DNA from: GCA-2728135 sp002728135 | GTDB lineage: Bacteria > Pseudomonadota > Alphaproteobacteria > UBA828 | Reading direction: 5' to 3' | Assembly (NCBI GenBank): GCA_963997635.1 | Contig: CAXEND010000004.1 | Coordinates: 62,001 to 126,000, forward strand | Length of the DNA stretch: 64,000 bases | Part shown: positions 8,859-17,503 of the stretch, one piece after another | How the letters are laid out: every line of letters starts with the position of its first letter | How positions within the stretch are numbered: the first letter of the stretch is position 1 | Position numbers and translations under genes: made by a program | Notes under the pieces: generated by a model | What the model was told of the DNA's origin: nothing | The model's input: only the letters and a program-made list of their open reading frames with translations | Database searches by the model: none

Positions 8859-10799
8859 ATGATAAGAATCAATAGAACTTATGCTGTAGCAGCCCATGAT
8901 GTCGCCATGGGGGCATTGTCATTTGTTATAGCTCTAATTTTACGATGGGGACCAAACTCTTTTGCACATGAGTCCATTGGTTTTTTATTCGAAGGGATGA
9001 TTATATTTTCAGCTGTTTGTGCCTTGGTTTTTTGGCGAACTCGAACCTATAGAGGCTTTTGGAAATATGCTTCACTTCGCGATGTAATTAATATTGCTTG
9101 GGCAGTAAGTTTGACCATTTTAATTTTTTTACCAATACTGTTTGTTGCTACAAGGCTTGAAGCATTCCCCCGATCAGCTCTATTTATAAATTGGTTTATA
9201 TTATTAGCCCTACTTTTAGGCCCTCGACTTCTTTACAGAGCTATTATTGATGGAAGCTTGGGTGGAATATTACAACGAACTACTATAAATGGAAAAATCC
9301 CAGTTATTTTAGTAGGAGCCGATGATAATGCGGAGCTATTTATTAGGGCTACTTCAAGCGGGGCTGCTTCAAATTATAGGGTTGTAGCTATAATTGATGA
9401 TGACCTAAATAAAAAGGATCAATATATACGTAATGTAAAAATATATGGACCTGGTAGTAAACTAGCTGAAATTTCTAAAGACCTTAAACGCCAAAATATT
9501 CAACCACAGAGGCTTATACTTACTTCCGAAATAACAGAACCGGATCGTTTAAAAGAGCTTCTTGCCGCAGCAGATGGACTTAGCCTACCCCTATCTCGAC
9601 TCCCCAAACTAACAGATTTTCAAAATAGTGAGAAAAAATCTATTGAGGTCAAACCAATTGCTATAGAAGATCTTCTAGGAAGACCCCAAGCGACTCTTGA
9701 TATGGATTCTGTTGCTAAATTGGTTAAAGGTAGGAAAGTATGTATTACCGGAGCTGGCGGCACTATAGGATCAGAGCTTTGTAAACAAATCTCTGAGTTA
9801 TTTCCCGCAAAACTAGTCTTAATTGATAATTCCGAATACAACCTATATTCAATTGATCAAAGTCTAGAAAAAATTAATTGTAATATTGATAGAAAACTTT
9901 ACCTTGCTGATATTCGAGATAAAAAACGCATTAAAGATACTTTTTCAAAAGAACATCCAGATGTTGTTTTTCATGCCGCAGCCTTAAAACATGTTCCCAT
10001 GGTCGAATCAAACCCAAATGAGGGCATTCTCACAAATATTATTGGAACAAGAAATGTAGCCGATGCATGTGTTGAGTTTGAAGTCGATAGTATGGTGCTA
10101 ATTTCTACAGATAAAGCTGTCAACCCAACAAATGTTATGGGAGCCACAAAACGTGTTGCAGAGAGTTATTGTCAAGCATTAGGAGAAACTCTTCAAGTTA
10201 ATCAAAACCCCTTAAAAATAGTTACTGTTAGATTTGGTAATGTTCTTGGTTCTTCTGGTTCTGTTGTACCACTTTTTCACAAACAGATATCTGAGGGAGG
10301 ACCTGTTACTGTTACTCATAAAAAAATATCAAGGTTTTTTATGACCACACGAGAAGCTGTACAATTAGTGCTTCAAGCCTCTGCAAATATTAATATTGCC
10401 GCTAATGGTGGAATATGTGTTTTAGATATGGGAAAACCTATATTTATTAATGATCTTGCCCACCAAATGATTCGACTTGCAGGCCATATTCCTGATGTTG
10501 ATATAAATATCATATATACTGGATTAAGGCCTGGCGAAAAGTTATACGAAGAGTTATTTCATCCAGATGAAGCTACCACTCCTACTTCTATACCAGGTGT
10601 CTTACTAGCTAAAATTAGATCTAATGATTATAGCCTTATATGCTCCGTAATTGAAAAAATGGAAAGCAAGGCCATAGCTGGACAATCTATGGAAGCAATA
10701 CTACTGATATCCTCACTGGTTCCAGAATACAAAATTACAAATAACTCTGATACACCAAATTTTTATAAAGAGCCAAGTGAAAATTTGGGAGAAAAATAA
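8859..10799 (+). CDS. Membrane-anchored UDP-sugar epimerase/dehydratase (WbpM/CapD/FlaA1-like)
   Basis: Extended SDR enzyme, probably a UDP-GlcNAc C4,6-dehydratase or epimerase that supplies an unusual amino sugar to the initiating transferase encoded just before it. Residues 1-130 form four hydrophobic helices. A CoA-binding-like Rossmann domain with VILVGADDNAELF follows. The catalytic SDR domain begins at VCITGAGGTIGSELC near residue 292, with HAAALKHVPMVE, and ends with GLRPGEKLYEELFH. The length of 646 residues is normal. Its TAA stop directly abuts the ATG of purH. Dehydratase versus epimerase is not resolved. Confidence 0.9.
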   Translation: MIRINRTYAVAAHDVAMGALSFVIALILRWGPNSFAHESIGFLFEGMIIFSAVCALVFWRTRTYRGFWKYASLRDVINIAWAVSLTILIFLPILFVATRLEAFPRSALFINWFILLALLLGPRLLYRAIIDGSLGGILQRTTINGKIPVILVGADDNAELFIRATSSGAASNYRVVAIIDDDLNKKDQYIRNVKIYGPGSKLAEISKDLKRQNIQPQRLILTSEITEPDRLKELLAAADGLSLPLSRLPKLTDFQNSEKKSIEVKPIAIEDLLGRPQATLDMDSVAKLVKGRKVCITGAGGTIGSELCKQISELFPAKLVLIDNSEYNLYSIDQSLEKINCNIDRKLYLADIRDKKRIKDTFSKEHPDVVFHAAALKHVPMVESNPNEGILTNIIGTRNVADACVEFEVDSMVLISTDKAVNPTNVMGATKRVAESYCQALGETLQVNQNPLKIVTVRFGNVLGSSGSVVPLFHKQISEGGPVTVTHKKISRFFMTTREAVQLVLQASANINIAANGGICVLDMGKPIFINDLAHQMIRLAGHIPDVDINIIYTGLRPGEKLYEELFHPDEATTPTSIPGVLLAKIRSNDYSLICSVIEKMESKAIAGQSMEAILLISSLVPEYKITNNSDTPNFYKEPSENLGEK

Positions 10800-12380
10800 A
10801 TGACTAAAAACTTTCAAGTAAAAAAAATAAAACGAGCTTTAATCTCAGTATATGACAAAACTGAATTAATTCCTTTTTGTGAATTTTTATCTTCTCAGGG
10901 AGTAGAAATCCTCTCAACTGGCGGAACTTCTAGTGCCATTAAAAATGCTGGTTTGAAAATTACCGAAGTATCAGATTATACGCTATCTCCAGAAATCCTT
11001 GGTGGACGTGTAAAAACTCTCCATCCTATGATTCATGGAGGTATACTAGCCAAGAGATCTGACTCTGAACATATTGAGGAAATGAAAAGACAAAACATTC
11101 TCCCTATAGACCTTGTAGTTGTCAATTTATATCCATTTAAAAAAACAATAGACTCTCAGGCTGACTTTAATGAATGCATTGAAAATATAGATATTGGAGG
11201 CCCAACCATGATTCGGGCTGCAGCAAAAAATTACATGGACGTAACAATTATTGTTCAACCATCAGATTACAAATTTGTGAAAGATGAAATGCTTATGAAT
11301 AACGGCGGTGTCAGTCGATGTTTTAGAGAAAAACTTGCAGTTTCAGCTTTTTCTCACACTGCCGAATACGATGGTATAATTTCTAACTGGTTTCAATCCC
11401 AAGATACAGAAAATCCACCTAAACAGTTAAATATTGTTGCTAAACTCCGCCAAAAACTTAGGTATGGAGAAAACCCCCATCTATCAGCAACATTTTATCA
11501 TGATGGAACTAACCGTGCTGGTGTAGCGACTGCAAAACAATTACAGGGAAAAGAATTATCTTATAACAATATAAATGATACTGATTCAGCTTTTGAGCTG
11601 GTTGCAGAATTTGATACACCAACCGTGGCAATAGTTAAACATGCAAATCCTTGTGGAGTTTCAAGTGCTGAGAATATTGATGATGCATTTAATAAAGCTC
11701 TAGAATGTGACCCGGTAAGTGCATATGGGGGTATAATTGCATTAAATAGAAATGTAGACACTAAAATATCAGAATTGATTAAAAATCATTTTGCTGAAGT
11801 ATTAATAGCACCCAAAATAGATCCTCAAGCTTTAGAAATACTTTCTAGTAAGAAAAACCTTCGTATACTAATTACAGGTGAACTACCAAATCCAAAGTCA
11901 AAAAATACTATGCTAAGGTCAGTATCTGGCGGGCTACTTATTCAGGATCGTGATTTTGGAAGTGTGTTACCTGAAAATTTAGAAACTGTGACTAAGTGCA
12001 AACCTAGTGATGATGAAATCAAAGATCTAATTTTTGCGTTTAAAGTTTGTAAACATACAAAATCTAACGCAATAGTTTATGCTAAAAATGAATCTACTGT
12101 TGGTATTGGTGCGGGTCAAATGAGTAGAGTGGATTCTTCAAAAATTGCTGCATGGAAAGCAGGACATGGTAATAGCACCCAGAATAATAAAGCGGCGGGC
12201 TCTGTGGTAGCTTCAGATGCTTTTTTTCCATTTGCTGATGGACTTTTAGCTGCCGCTGAAGCAGGCGTTACAGCAGTTATTCAACCAGGTGGGTCTATGA
12301 GAGACAAAGAGGTAATCGAAGCAGCAAACGAAAGAAATATTTCTATGGTCTTTACAGGATTGAGGCATTTTAGACATTAA
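10800..12380 (+). CDS. purH: Bifunctional AICAR formyltransferase / IMP cyclohydrolase
   Basis: Catalyses the last two steps of IMP synthesis: formylation of AICAR with 10-formyl-THF, then ring closure. The N-terminal MGS-like cyclohydrolase domain shows ALISVYDKTELIPF, STGGTSSAIKNAG and GGRVKTLHPMIHGG. The transformylase domain carries LRYGENPHLSATFY, IVKHANPCGVSSAE and NAIVYAKN, and ends with MVFTGLRHFRH, the family C-terminus. The length of 526 residues is as usual. The start codon follows the upstream stop with no gap and has GGGAGA before it, so it is probably read through from the polysaccharide genes. Confidence 0.97.
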   Translation: MTKNFQVKKIKRALISVYDKTELIPFCEFLSSQGVEILSTGGTSSAIKNAGLKITEVSDYTLSPEILGGRVKTLHPMIHGGILAKRSDSEHIEEMKRQNILPIDLVVVNLYPFKKTIDSQADFNECIENIDIGGPTMIRAAAKNYMDVTIIVQPSDYKFVKDEMLMNNGGVSRCFREKLAVSAFSHTAEYDGIISNWFQSQDTENPPKQLNIVAKLRQKLRYGENPHLSATFYHDGTNRAGVATAKQLQGKELSYNNINDTDSAFELVAEFDTPTVAIVKHANPCGVSSAENIDDAFNKALECDPVSAYGGIIALNRNVDTKISELIKNHFAEVLIAPKIDPQALEILSSKKNLRILITGELPNPKSKNTMLRSVSGGLLIQDRDFGSVLPENLETVTKCKPSDDEIKDLIFAFKVCKHTKSNAIVYAKNESTVGIGAGQMSRVDSSKIAAWKAGHGNSTQNNKAAGSVVASDAFFPFADGLLAAAEAGVTAVIQPGGSMRDKEVIEAANERNISMVFTGLRHFRH

Positions 12381-12530
12381 TGGTTGTAAAACTTAACTAA
12401 TATTAATAATTTTAATTTTTATATGCGTATTCAAATCAGCTCGGATTTTCATAATGAAACATAAATAAAACTACGATATCGCATATAATATTCTGTTTAA
12501 CTTATTTAAAAATTTTTGATACTTGGCCAA

Positions 12531-12968
12531 ATGTTAGAAAATAAAATCAAATCTATTAAAACAGAAGCATTAAATTCTAATAATATAAAAGCAAATCAAA
12601 ATACTTTTGTTAACACAAGAAAACCAAAAGGTGTTGGTACACATTTAATTGTGGACATTTGGGGTGCTCAAAAACTTACAGATCAAAAACATATTGAACA
12701 AACTATAAAAAAATGTGTGAAGGAGTCAGGTGCTACTCTACTACATTACCATACTCACAAGTTTGATCCTAATGGAGGAATATCAGGTGTGGCAATACTT
12801 GCAGAGTCTCACATCAGTATTCATACGTGGCCAGAAATAGACTACGCAGCATTTGATTTTTTTACTTGTGGATTAATTTCACCTGAGAGTGCATTACAAA
12901 TATTACATGAATCATTAAAACCCAAAAAACTTAATTTTAAGAACTATAGTAGGGGTGCTCTAGAATGA
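12531..12968 (+). CDS. speD: S-adenosylmethionine decarboxylase proenzyme
   Basis: Makes decarboxylated SAM, the aminopropyl donor for spermidine. It is a small bacterial SpeD that cleaves itself to give a pyruvoyl cofactor. The processing site is in AESHISIHTWPE, where the serine after the EH-I step becomes pyruvate. GTHLIVDIWGA, LLHYHTHKF and FDFFTCG are also typical. I use ATG 12531 (145 residues); a TTG at 12516 in the same frame is possible, and neither has a clear ribosome site. The stop overlaps the speE start (ATGA), so the two are coupled. Confidence 0.92.
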   Translation: MLENKIKSIKTEALNSNNIKANQNTFVNTRKPKGVGTHLIVDIWGAQKLTDQKHIEQTIKKCVKESGATLLHYHTHKFDPNGGISGVAILAESHISIHTWPEIDYAAFDFFTCGLISPESALQILHESLKPKKLNFKNYSRGALE

Positions 12969-13828
12969 AAAACTGGATGTATGAGAACCTGCATGAGGGT
13001 TTTAACTCTGGTTTTAGAGCAGAAAAAGTTCTCATTGATATAAAAACAGATTTTCAACATTTGGTTGTTTTTGAAAATGCCCTATTTGGCAAAGTAATGT
13101 TAATCGATGATGTGCTACAAACTACAGAAGCAGATGAATATATTTACCATGAATCTATCACTCATTTACCAATCTTTGCCCATGGTGAAGTCAAAAGAGT
13201 GCTTGTTATTGGGGGAGGGGATGGTGGTACAGCAGAGGAAGTTTTAAAACATAATAGTATCAAACACATAACACTGGTTGAGATTGACCCAACAGTCATA
13301 GAAATATCAAAAAAGTATCTTCGTTGTATATGTAAAGATGCTTTTGAAGATAAAAGGTTAGAAGTGGTAATTTGTGATGCCAGAAAATTTGTCAAAAATT
13401 ATTGTGGACTACCATATGATTTAATAATTATTGACTCCACAGATCCAATTGGTCCTGCTGTTAGTTTGTTCTCAGAGTCATTTTATATTGACTGTAAAAA
13501 TTGTCTTGCCACAGGAGGAATTTTAATAACTCAAAATGGTGTGCCATTTATGCAAAAAACAGAGCTATGTAATACTTTAAAAGTGTTTCATAAACTGTTT
13601 TCTGACTCAACCTGTTATATAGCTAACATTCCTACTTACGTTGGGGGTCCGATGGCATTTGGGTGGGGAACTGATAAGTTGAATACAAGAAAAACATCAA
13701 AACTAACAATTTATAATCGCTTAAAAATGTCCAAGATCATATTAAAACATTATAATGCTGACTGGCACAAATCAGCTTTTATACTACCAAATTATATTAA
13801 GGACCTAACTATAAATAAAAATTATTAG
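12965..13828 (+). CDS. speE: Spermidine synthase
   Basis: Transfers the aminopropyl group from decarboxylated SAM to putrescine, giving spermidine and methylthioadenosine. Motifs include VLVIGGGDGGTAEEVLKH for nucleotide binding, LVEIDPTVIEIS, and LIIIDSTDPIGPA with the catalytic aspartate. QNGVPFMQ and YVGGPMAFGWGT complete the family pattern. The length of 287 residues matches E. coli SpeE. Co-translation with speD through an ATGA overlap gives a two-gene spermidine operon. The by-product links it to mtnA and the aldolase about 2 kb away. Confidence 0.95.
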   Translation: MKNWMYENLHEGFNSGFRAEKVLIDIKTDFQHLVVFENALFGKVMLIDDVLQTTEADEYIYHESITHLPIFAHGEVKRVLVIGGGDGGTAEEVLKHNSIKHITLVEIDPTVIEISKKYLRCICKDAFEDKRLEVVICDARKFVKNYCGLPYDLIIIDSTDPIGPAVSLFSESFYIDCKNCLATGGILITQNGVPFMQKTELCNTLKVFHKLFSDSTCYIANIPTYVGGPMAFGWGTDKLNTRKTSKLTIYNRLKMSKIILKHYNADWHKSAFILPNYIKDLTINKNY

Positions 13829-14132
13829 CATTATTAACTAATAATATCACCTATACATCTATAGATAGATACATAAAAATTTATAATATCATATCTAAAT
13901 GGCATTAATAAGGTAATCAGATAGCCGCGATCGAAGAAAAATTATATAAAACCTATTATTAACTTTAAACCATAGACAGATAATTAAAAAATACAGTAAT
14001 AGAAATAATCTTTTCATTCTCACTAATTAATGCTGTTCTATTAACAGATAATAATTATTATAACGTTTATTCGTTTTATTAAGCATAGTGGTTAAAATCT
14101 AGTAAAATTTTTTCATAAGCCGGGGGATTATA
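13829..14132. other. 304-base AT-rich intergenic region upstream of glutamate dehydrogenase
   Basis: No open frame of note on either strand. The stretch is almost all A and T with several short direct repeats (variants of CTATAGATAGAT near 13860 and TAATAATTATTAT near 14050). It must hold the gdhA promoter. GGGGG in AAGCCGGGGGATT lies about seven bases before the ATG and serves as the ribosome site. I see no riboswitch or clear terminator for speE. Confidence 0.5.
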
Positions 14133-15503
14133 ATGTCTAAATTACATAGTGGGGCAAAAACAATGGAATATCTAGACCGTTATATGGAAGGCGTGGAAAA
14201 AAGAAATCCAGGTGAACCTGAGTTTGTTCAAGCTGTATATGAGGTAGCATCAACAATTTTTCCATATATTGCAGACAAACCACAATATCATGAAATGCAA
14301 ATTCTAGAAAGAATGGCGGAACCAGAGAGAATTATTTCTTTTAGAGTCCCTTGGACTGATGATGAAGGAAATATCCGAACAAACCGCGGATGGCGTGTCC
14401 AGTTCAATAGTGCCATTGGCCCATACAAAGGCGGTATCAGATTCCATCCAAGCGTTAATCAAAGTATATTAAAATTTTTAGGCTTTGAGCAAACCTTTAA
14501 AAATAGCCTTACAGGACTACCTATGGGTGGAGGAAAAGGTGGAGCAAATTTCAATCCTAAAGGGAAATCTAATAATGAAGTTATGCGATTCTGCCAATCC
14601 TTTGTCACAGAACTATATAGACATATAGGTGAAGATACAGACGTCCCAGCGGGAGATATTGGCGTTGGCGGTAGAGAAATTGGGTACATGTTCGGACAAT
14701 ATAAACGTATTACAAATCGATTTGTTGGAGTGTTAACAGGAAAAGGCCTAGAGTTTGGTGGATCCAAAATGAGGACTGAAGCAACCGGATATGGAACAAT
14801 ATTTTTTCTTAATAACATGCTCAATCATACATCCGAAGATCTAGATGGTAAGAAAGTAATAATATCTGGCTCAGGAAATGTTGCTACACATGCTGCAGAA
14901 AAGGTTTTGCAACTAGGTGGAAAACCTCTGACCCTATCTGACTCTGGTGGGTTTATCCACTGCTCGGATGGATTTACTCAAGAGCAAATAGATTGGATTA
15001 AAGTTCTAAAGGGTCAAAAAAGAGGAAGAATTTCTGAAACTGCTGATGAATTTAAAAACGTAGAATTCCATGATGGAAAACGTCCCTGGGGTGTTGAAGC
15101 CGATTATGCTACACCTTGTGCTACACAAAATGAAATAAGCGGTAGTGACGCAGAAATCATGCTCAAAAACGGTATAAAAGCAGTTGCTGAAGGTGCCAAT
15201 ATGCCAAGCGAGCAAGCAGCAGTTGATTTATTTCAAGAGGCCAAAATTTTATTTGGGCCTGCAAAAGCAGTGAATGCAGGTGGTGTTGGAGTCTCAGGAT
15301 TAGAAATGAGTCAAAATAGTGCAAGAATTGCCTGGGAAGATGATCATCTTCGCTCACTGTTAAAAAATATGATGAAAAATATTCATGACAGTTGCGTAAG
15401 GTATGGAACTGAAGATGACGGACATGTAAATTATCTAGCGGGTTCAAATATTGCAGGTTTTGTAAAAGTTGCAGATGCAATGCTGGCTTACGGTCACGTA
15501 TAA
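14133..15503 (+). CDS. gdhA: NADP-type glutamate dehydrogenase
   Basis: Interconverts 2-oxoglutarate plus ammonium and glutamate, a main nitrogen-assimilation route. The length of 456 residues fits the hexameric bacterial NADPH-type enzyme. The substrate domain shows FRVPWTDDEGNIRTNRGWRV, GPYKGGIRFH, and LPMGGGKGGANFNPKG with the catalytic lysine. PAGDIGVGGREIGYMFGQY follows. The nucleotide domain carries VIISGSGNVATHAAE, and GGVGVSGLEMSQNS lies near the end. It is a single gene between a long AT-rich leader and a hairpin at its 3' side. Confidence 0.96.
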   Translation: MSKLHSGAKTMEYLDRYMEGVEKRNPGEPEFVQAVYEVASTIFPYIADKPQYHEMQILERMAEPERIISFRVPWTDDEGNIRTNRGWRVQFNSAIGPYKGGIRFHPSVNQSILKFLGFEQTFKNSLTGLPMGGGKGGANFNPKGKSNNEVMRFCQSFVTELYRHIGEDTDVPAGDIGVGGREIGYMFGQYKRITNRFVGVLTGKGLEFGGSKMRTEATGYGTIFFLNNMLNHTSEDLDGKKVIISGSGNVATHAAEKVLQLGGKPLTLSDSGGFIHCSDGFTQEQIDWIKVLKGQKRGRISETADEFKNVEFHDGKRPWGVEADYATPCATQNEISGSDAEIMLKNGIKAVAEGANMPSEQAAVDLFQEAKILFGPAKAVNAGGVGVSGLEMSQNSARIAWEDDHLRSLLKNMMKNIHDSCVRYGTEDDGHVNYLAGSNIAGFVKVADAMLAYGHV

Positions 15504-15526
15504 AATTAAATTTAACATTTGGAATT

Positions 15527-15563
15527 AAAATAGGTGTCTTATGATCTTCATAACATCTATTTT
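15527..15563. terminator. Hairpin between convergent gdhA and aldolase genes
   Basis: The sequence AAAATAGGTGTCTTATGA is followed, after TCT, by TCATAACATCTATTTT, its near-perfect inverse. The arms pair over about 16 positions with one mismatch and a bulge. The A-run on one side and T-run on the other would place U-rich tails on both strands, so it could stop transcription from both directions. Inferred from sequence symmetry only. Confidence 0.5.
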
Positions 15564-15585
15564 ACTTCCTTAATTTTAAGATAAG

Positions 15586-16260
15586 TCATTCTTCATTTGG
15601 GAGAGATTTTCCCTCTTTATAAAATTTAAATCTTTTGACAATTTTTTCCATTTCTTTTTTTGACAAAATATTGGGGTTTGCAATTGTTAAAGCAGATAAG
15701 TACTGTGCTGCGAGAAGCTCAATTTCAATAGCGAGATCTACCGCGTTTTCAAGAGATTTTCCTAATGCAATGACTCCATGATTTGATAACAAACAAGCAT
15801 ATCGGTTCTCCAAAGCCTTTAGTGCATATTTGGATAATCTTTGAGTTCCAAAGGTTGCATAACGTGCACAACGAACATTATTACCACCCGCTATTGCAAC
15901 CATGTAGTGGAATGATGGGATTTCAATCCCTAAACAGGATAGTGCTGTGGCCTTTACTGAGTGAGTATGAACAATTGCATTTATTTCAGGACGGGCGATA
16001 TATACGTCCCTATGAATTCGCCATTCACTCGATGGCTGAATATCTGTTAATTTTGTAACATTTCCCTTTTGGTCTAGGTTCAATATTTCTTTTGCTGTTA
16101 TACTCTCATAATCTATCCCTGATGGTGTTATGAGAAACCCGAGGCCTTTCCTCACACTTATATTCCCAGATTTTGGGCCATTTATATTATTATTACCAAG
16201 AAATTTAGCAGCATCAACAATTGACCTTGAATTCTGAATAAATTTTTTTCTTTTAACCAT
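15586..16260 (-). CDS. Class II aldolase/adducin family protein, probable methylthioribulose-1-phosphate aldolase or dehydratase
   Basis: A zinc-dependent class II aldolase-fold enzyme. GPKSGNISVR near residue 33, PSSEWRIHRDVY, the metal histidines in AIVHTHSVKATALS, and LLSNHGVIALGKS are clear. It starts at the ATG that overlaps the mtnA stop by one base (TAATG), so the two genes are coupled. Two roles fit. One is an Ald2-like aldolase that splits methylthioribulose-1-P to DHAP and (methylthio)acetaldehyde, as described in Rhodospirillum rubrum. The other is an MtnB dehydratase of the classic salvage route. None of the downstream classic enzymes (mtnC, mtnD) is nearby, so I favour the aldolase; this is inference. 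Confidence 0.8.
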   Translation of the reverse strand: MVKRKKFIQNSRSIVDAAKFLGNNNINGPKSGNISVRKGLGFLITPSGIDYESITAKEILNLDQKGNVTKLTDIQPSSEWRIHRDVYIARPEINAIVHTHSVKATALSCLGIEIPSFHYMVAIAGGNNVRCARYATFGTQRLSKYALKALENRYACLLSNHGVIALGKSLENAVDLAIEIELLAAQYLSALTIANPNILSKKEMEKIVKRFKFYKEGKSLPNEE

Positions 16261-17357
16261 TAACACTTCTCATGGATTTTTTTAAAATCTTCCAATCCTT
16301 GTTGTGAAGCATTAAAAATCCCTTCCTCAGTAATAAAACTTGTCACTAAATGAGCTGGAGTAACGTCAAAACTATAGTTTGATGCTTTGCTATTTTCTGG
16401 AGCTAATTCGATTTGTCTAATTTTACCATTTTCAGCTAACCCACTTATAAAAAGAACTTCATCTTGATCTCTTTCTTCGATTGGAATTTCCTGTAAACCG
16501 TTTTTTATGGACCAATCAATAGTTGAAAAAGGTGTTGCAACATAAAATGGAACTTTGTTGTCATTCGCTGCCAAGGCTTTCAAATAGGTACCTATTTTAT
16601 TACAAACATCTCCAGAGCTAGTAACTCTATCTGCACCAACAATACACATATCAATCAAACCTTTTTGCATTAAATGGCCACCAGCATTATCAACTATAAT
16701 TGTGTGAGGAATTTCTTTTTTTGATAATTCCCATGCAGTAAGAGCTGCACCCTGGTTACGCGGCCTAGTTTCATCAACCCAGACATGAATATTACATCCG
16801 GCTTCATTTGCTTTATATATTGGTGAGAGTGCCGTACCCCACTCTACTGCAGCTAACCAGCCAGCATTACAGTGAGTTAGGATATTTAATGGTTCATTAG
16901 TTTTCTTTTTATCCCTTGTTTTGATAATTGACTCGTATCCATGCTCACCTATTCTCCGGCATGTAGTAATATCTCTATTAACCATTTCATCTGCAAAGTT
17001 AAAAGCTGCATGCTCTCTTTTAGAACGAGATAGTGATATGAGTTCTTTGAACATATGACCAAGTGCCCAGCGTAAATTTATAGCAGTCGGCCTTGTGTTT
17101 AATAGAGTTTGATAGGCAAATTTTAATCCTGAATCTGAATTGTCATTATTCATAGCTAGTGCTAGACCATAACATGCAGTCACCCCTATTAAAGGAGCAC
17201 CGCGGACTTTCATTTCTTTTATAGCTTTTCTGGCGGTATTTAGAGAGTTAATTTCATAAATAACTAAGCGGTGTGGTAAATGAGTTTGATCAATAATCTT
17301 TACGTCACCACCTCTTGTACGCCATATCGTTCTATTTGGTATATTTTTATTTTGCAT
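16260..17357 (-). CDS. mtnA: S-methyl-5-thioribose-1-phosphate isomerase
   Basis: Isomerises methylthioribose-1-P to methylthioribulose-1-P in methylthioadenosine recycling; related enzymes also accept 5-deoxyribose-1-P. It belongs to the eIF2B-alpha/MtnA family. Motifs are RTIWRTRGG and KVRGAPLIGVTACYGLALA near the N-terminus, ILTHCNAGWLAA with the catalytic cysteine, WVDETRPRNQGAALTAWEL, and VGADRVTSSGDVCNKIGTY with the catalytic aspartate. The length of 365 residues is normal. It is first in a two-gene unit with the aldolase. The expected feeder gene, MTA phosphorylase, is not in the window. Confidence 0.95.
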   Translation of the reverse strand: MQNKNIPNRTIWRTRGGDVKIIDQTHLPHRLVIYEINSLNTARKAIKEMKVRGAPLIGVTACYGLALAMNNDNSDSGLKFAYQTLLNTRPTAINLRWALGHMFKELISLSRSKREHAAFNFADEMVNRDITTCRRIGEHGYESIIKTRDKKKTNEPLNILTHCNAGWLAAVEWGTALSPIYKANEAGCNIHVWVDETRPRNQGAALTAWELSKKEIPHTIIVDNAGGHLMQKGLIDMCIVGADRVTSSGDVCNKIGTYLKALAANDNKVPFYVATPFSTIDWSIKNGLQEIPIEERDQDEVLFISGLAENGKIRQIELAPENSKASNYSFDVTPAHLVTSFITEEGIFNASQQGLEDFKKIHEKC

Positions 17358-17503
17358 TTATAAACAATGTGTATGAACAAATATAATTTTTTTCGTGATT
17401 GAGTTTTTGTAAATAATCTAAAATATAAAACTAGATTAAGAAATTTAATTTTTTATAATATGGCAAAAGGGTATATACAAATTTGAGAACTTAATATTAA
17501 GCA

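Noticed and set aside
13829..14132. Possible small RNA or riboswitch before gdhA
   Set aside because: Only AT-rich repeats; no stable GC-paired structure or known riboswitch core could be seen.
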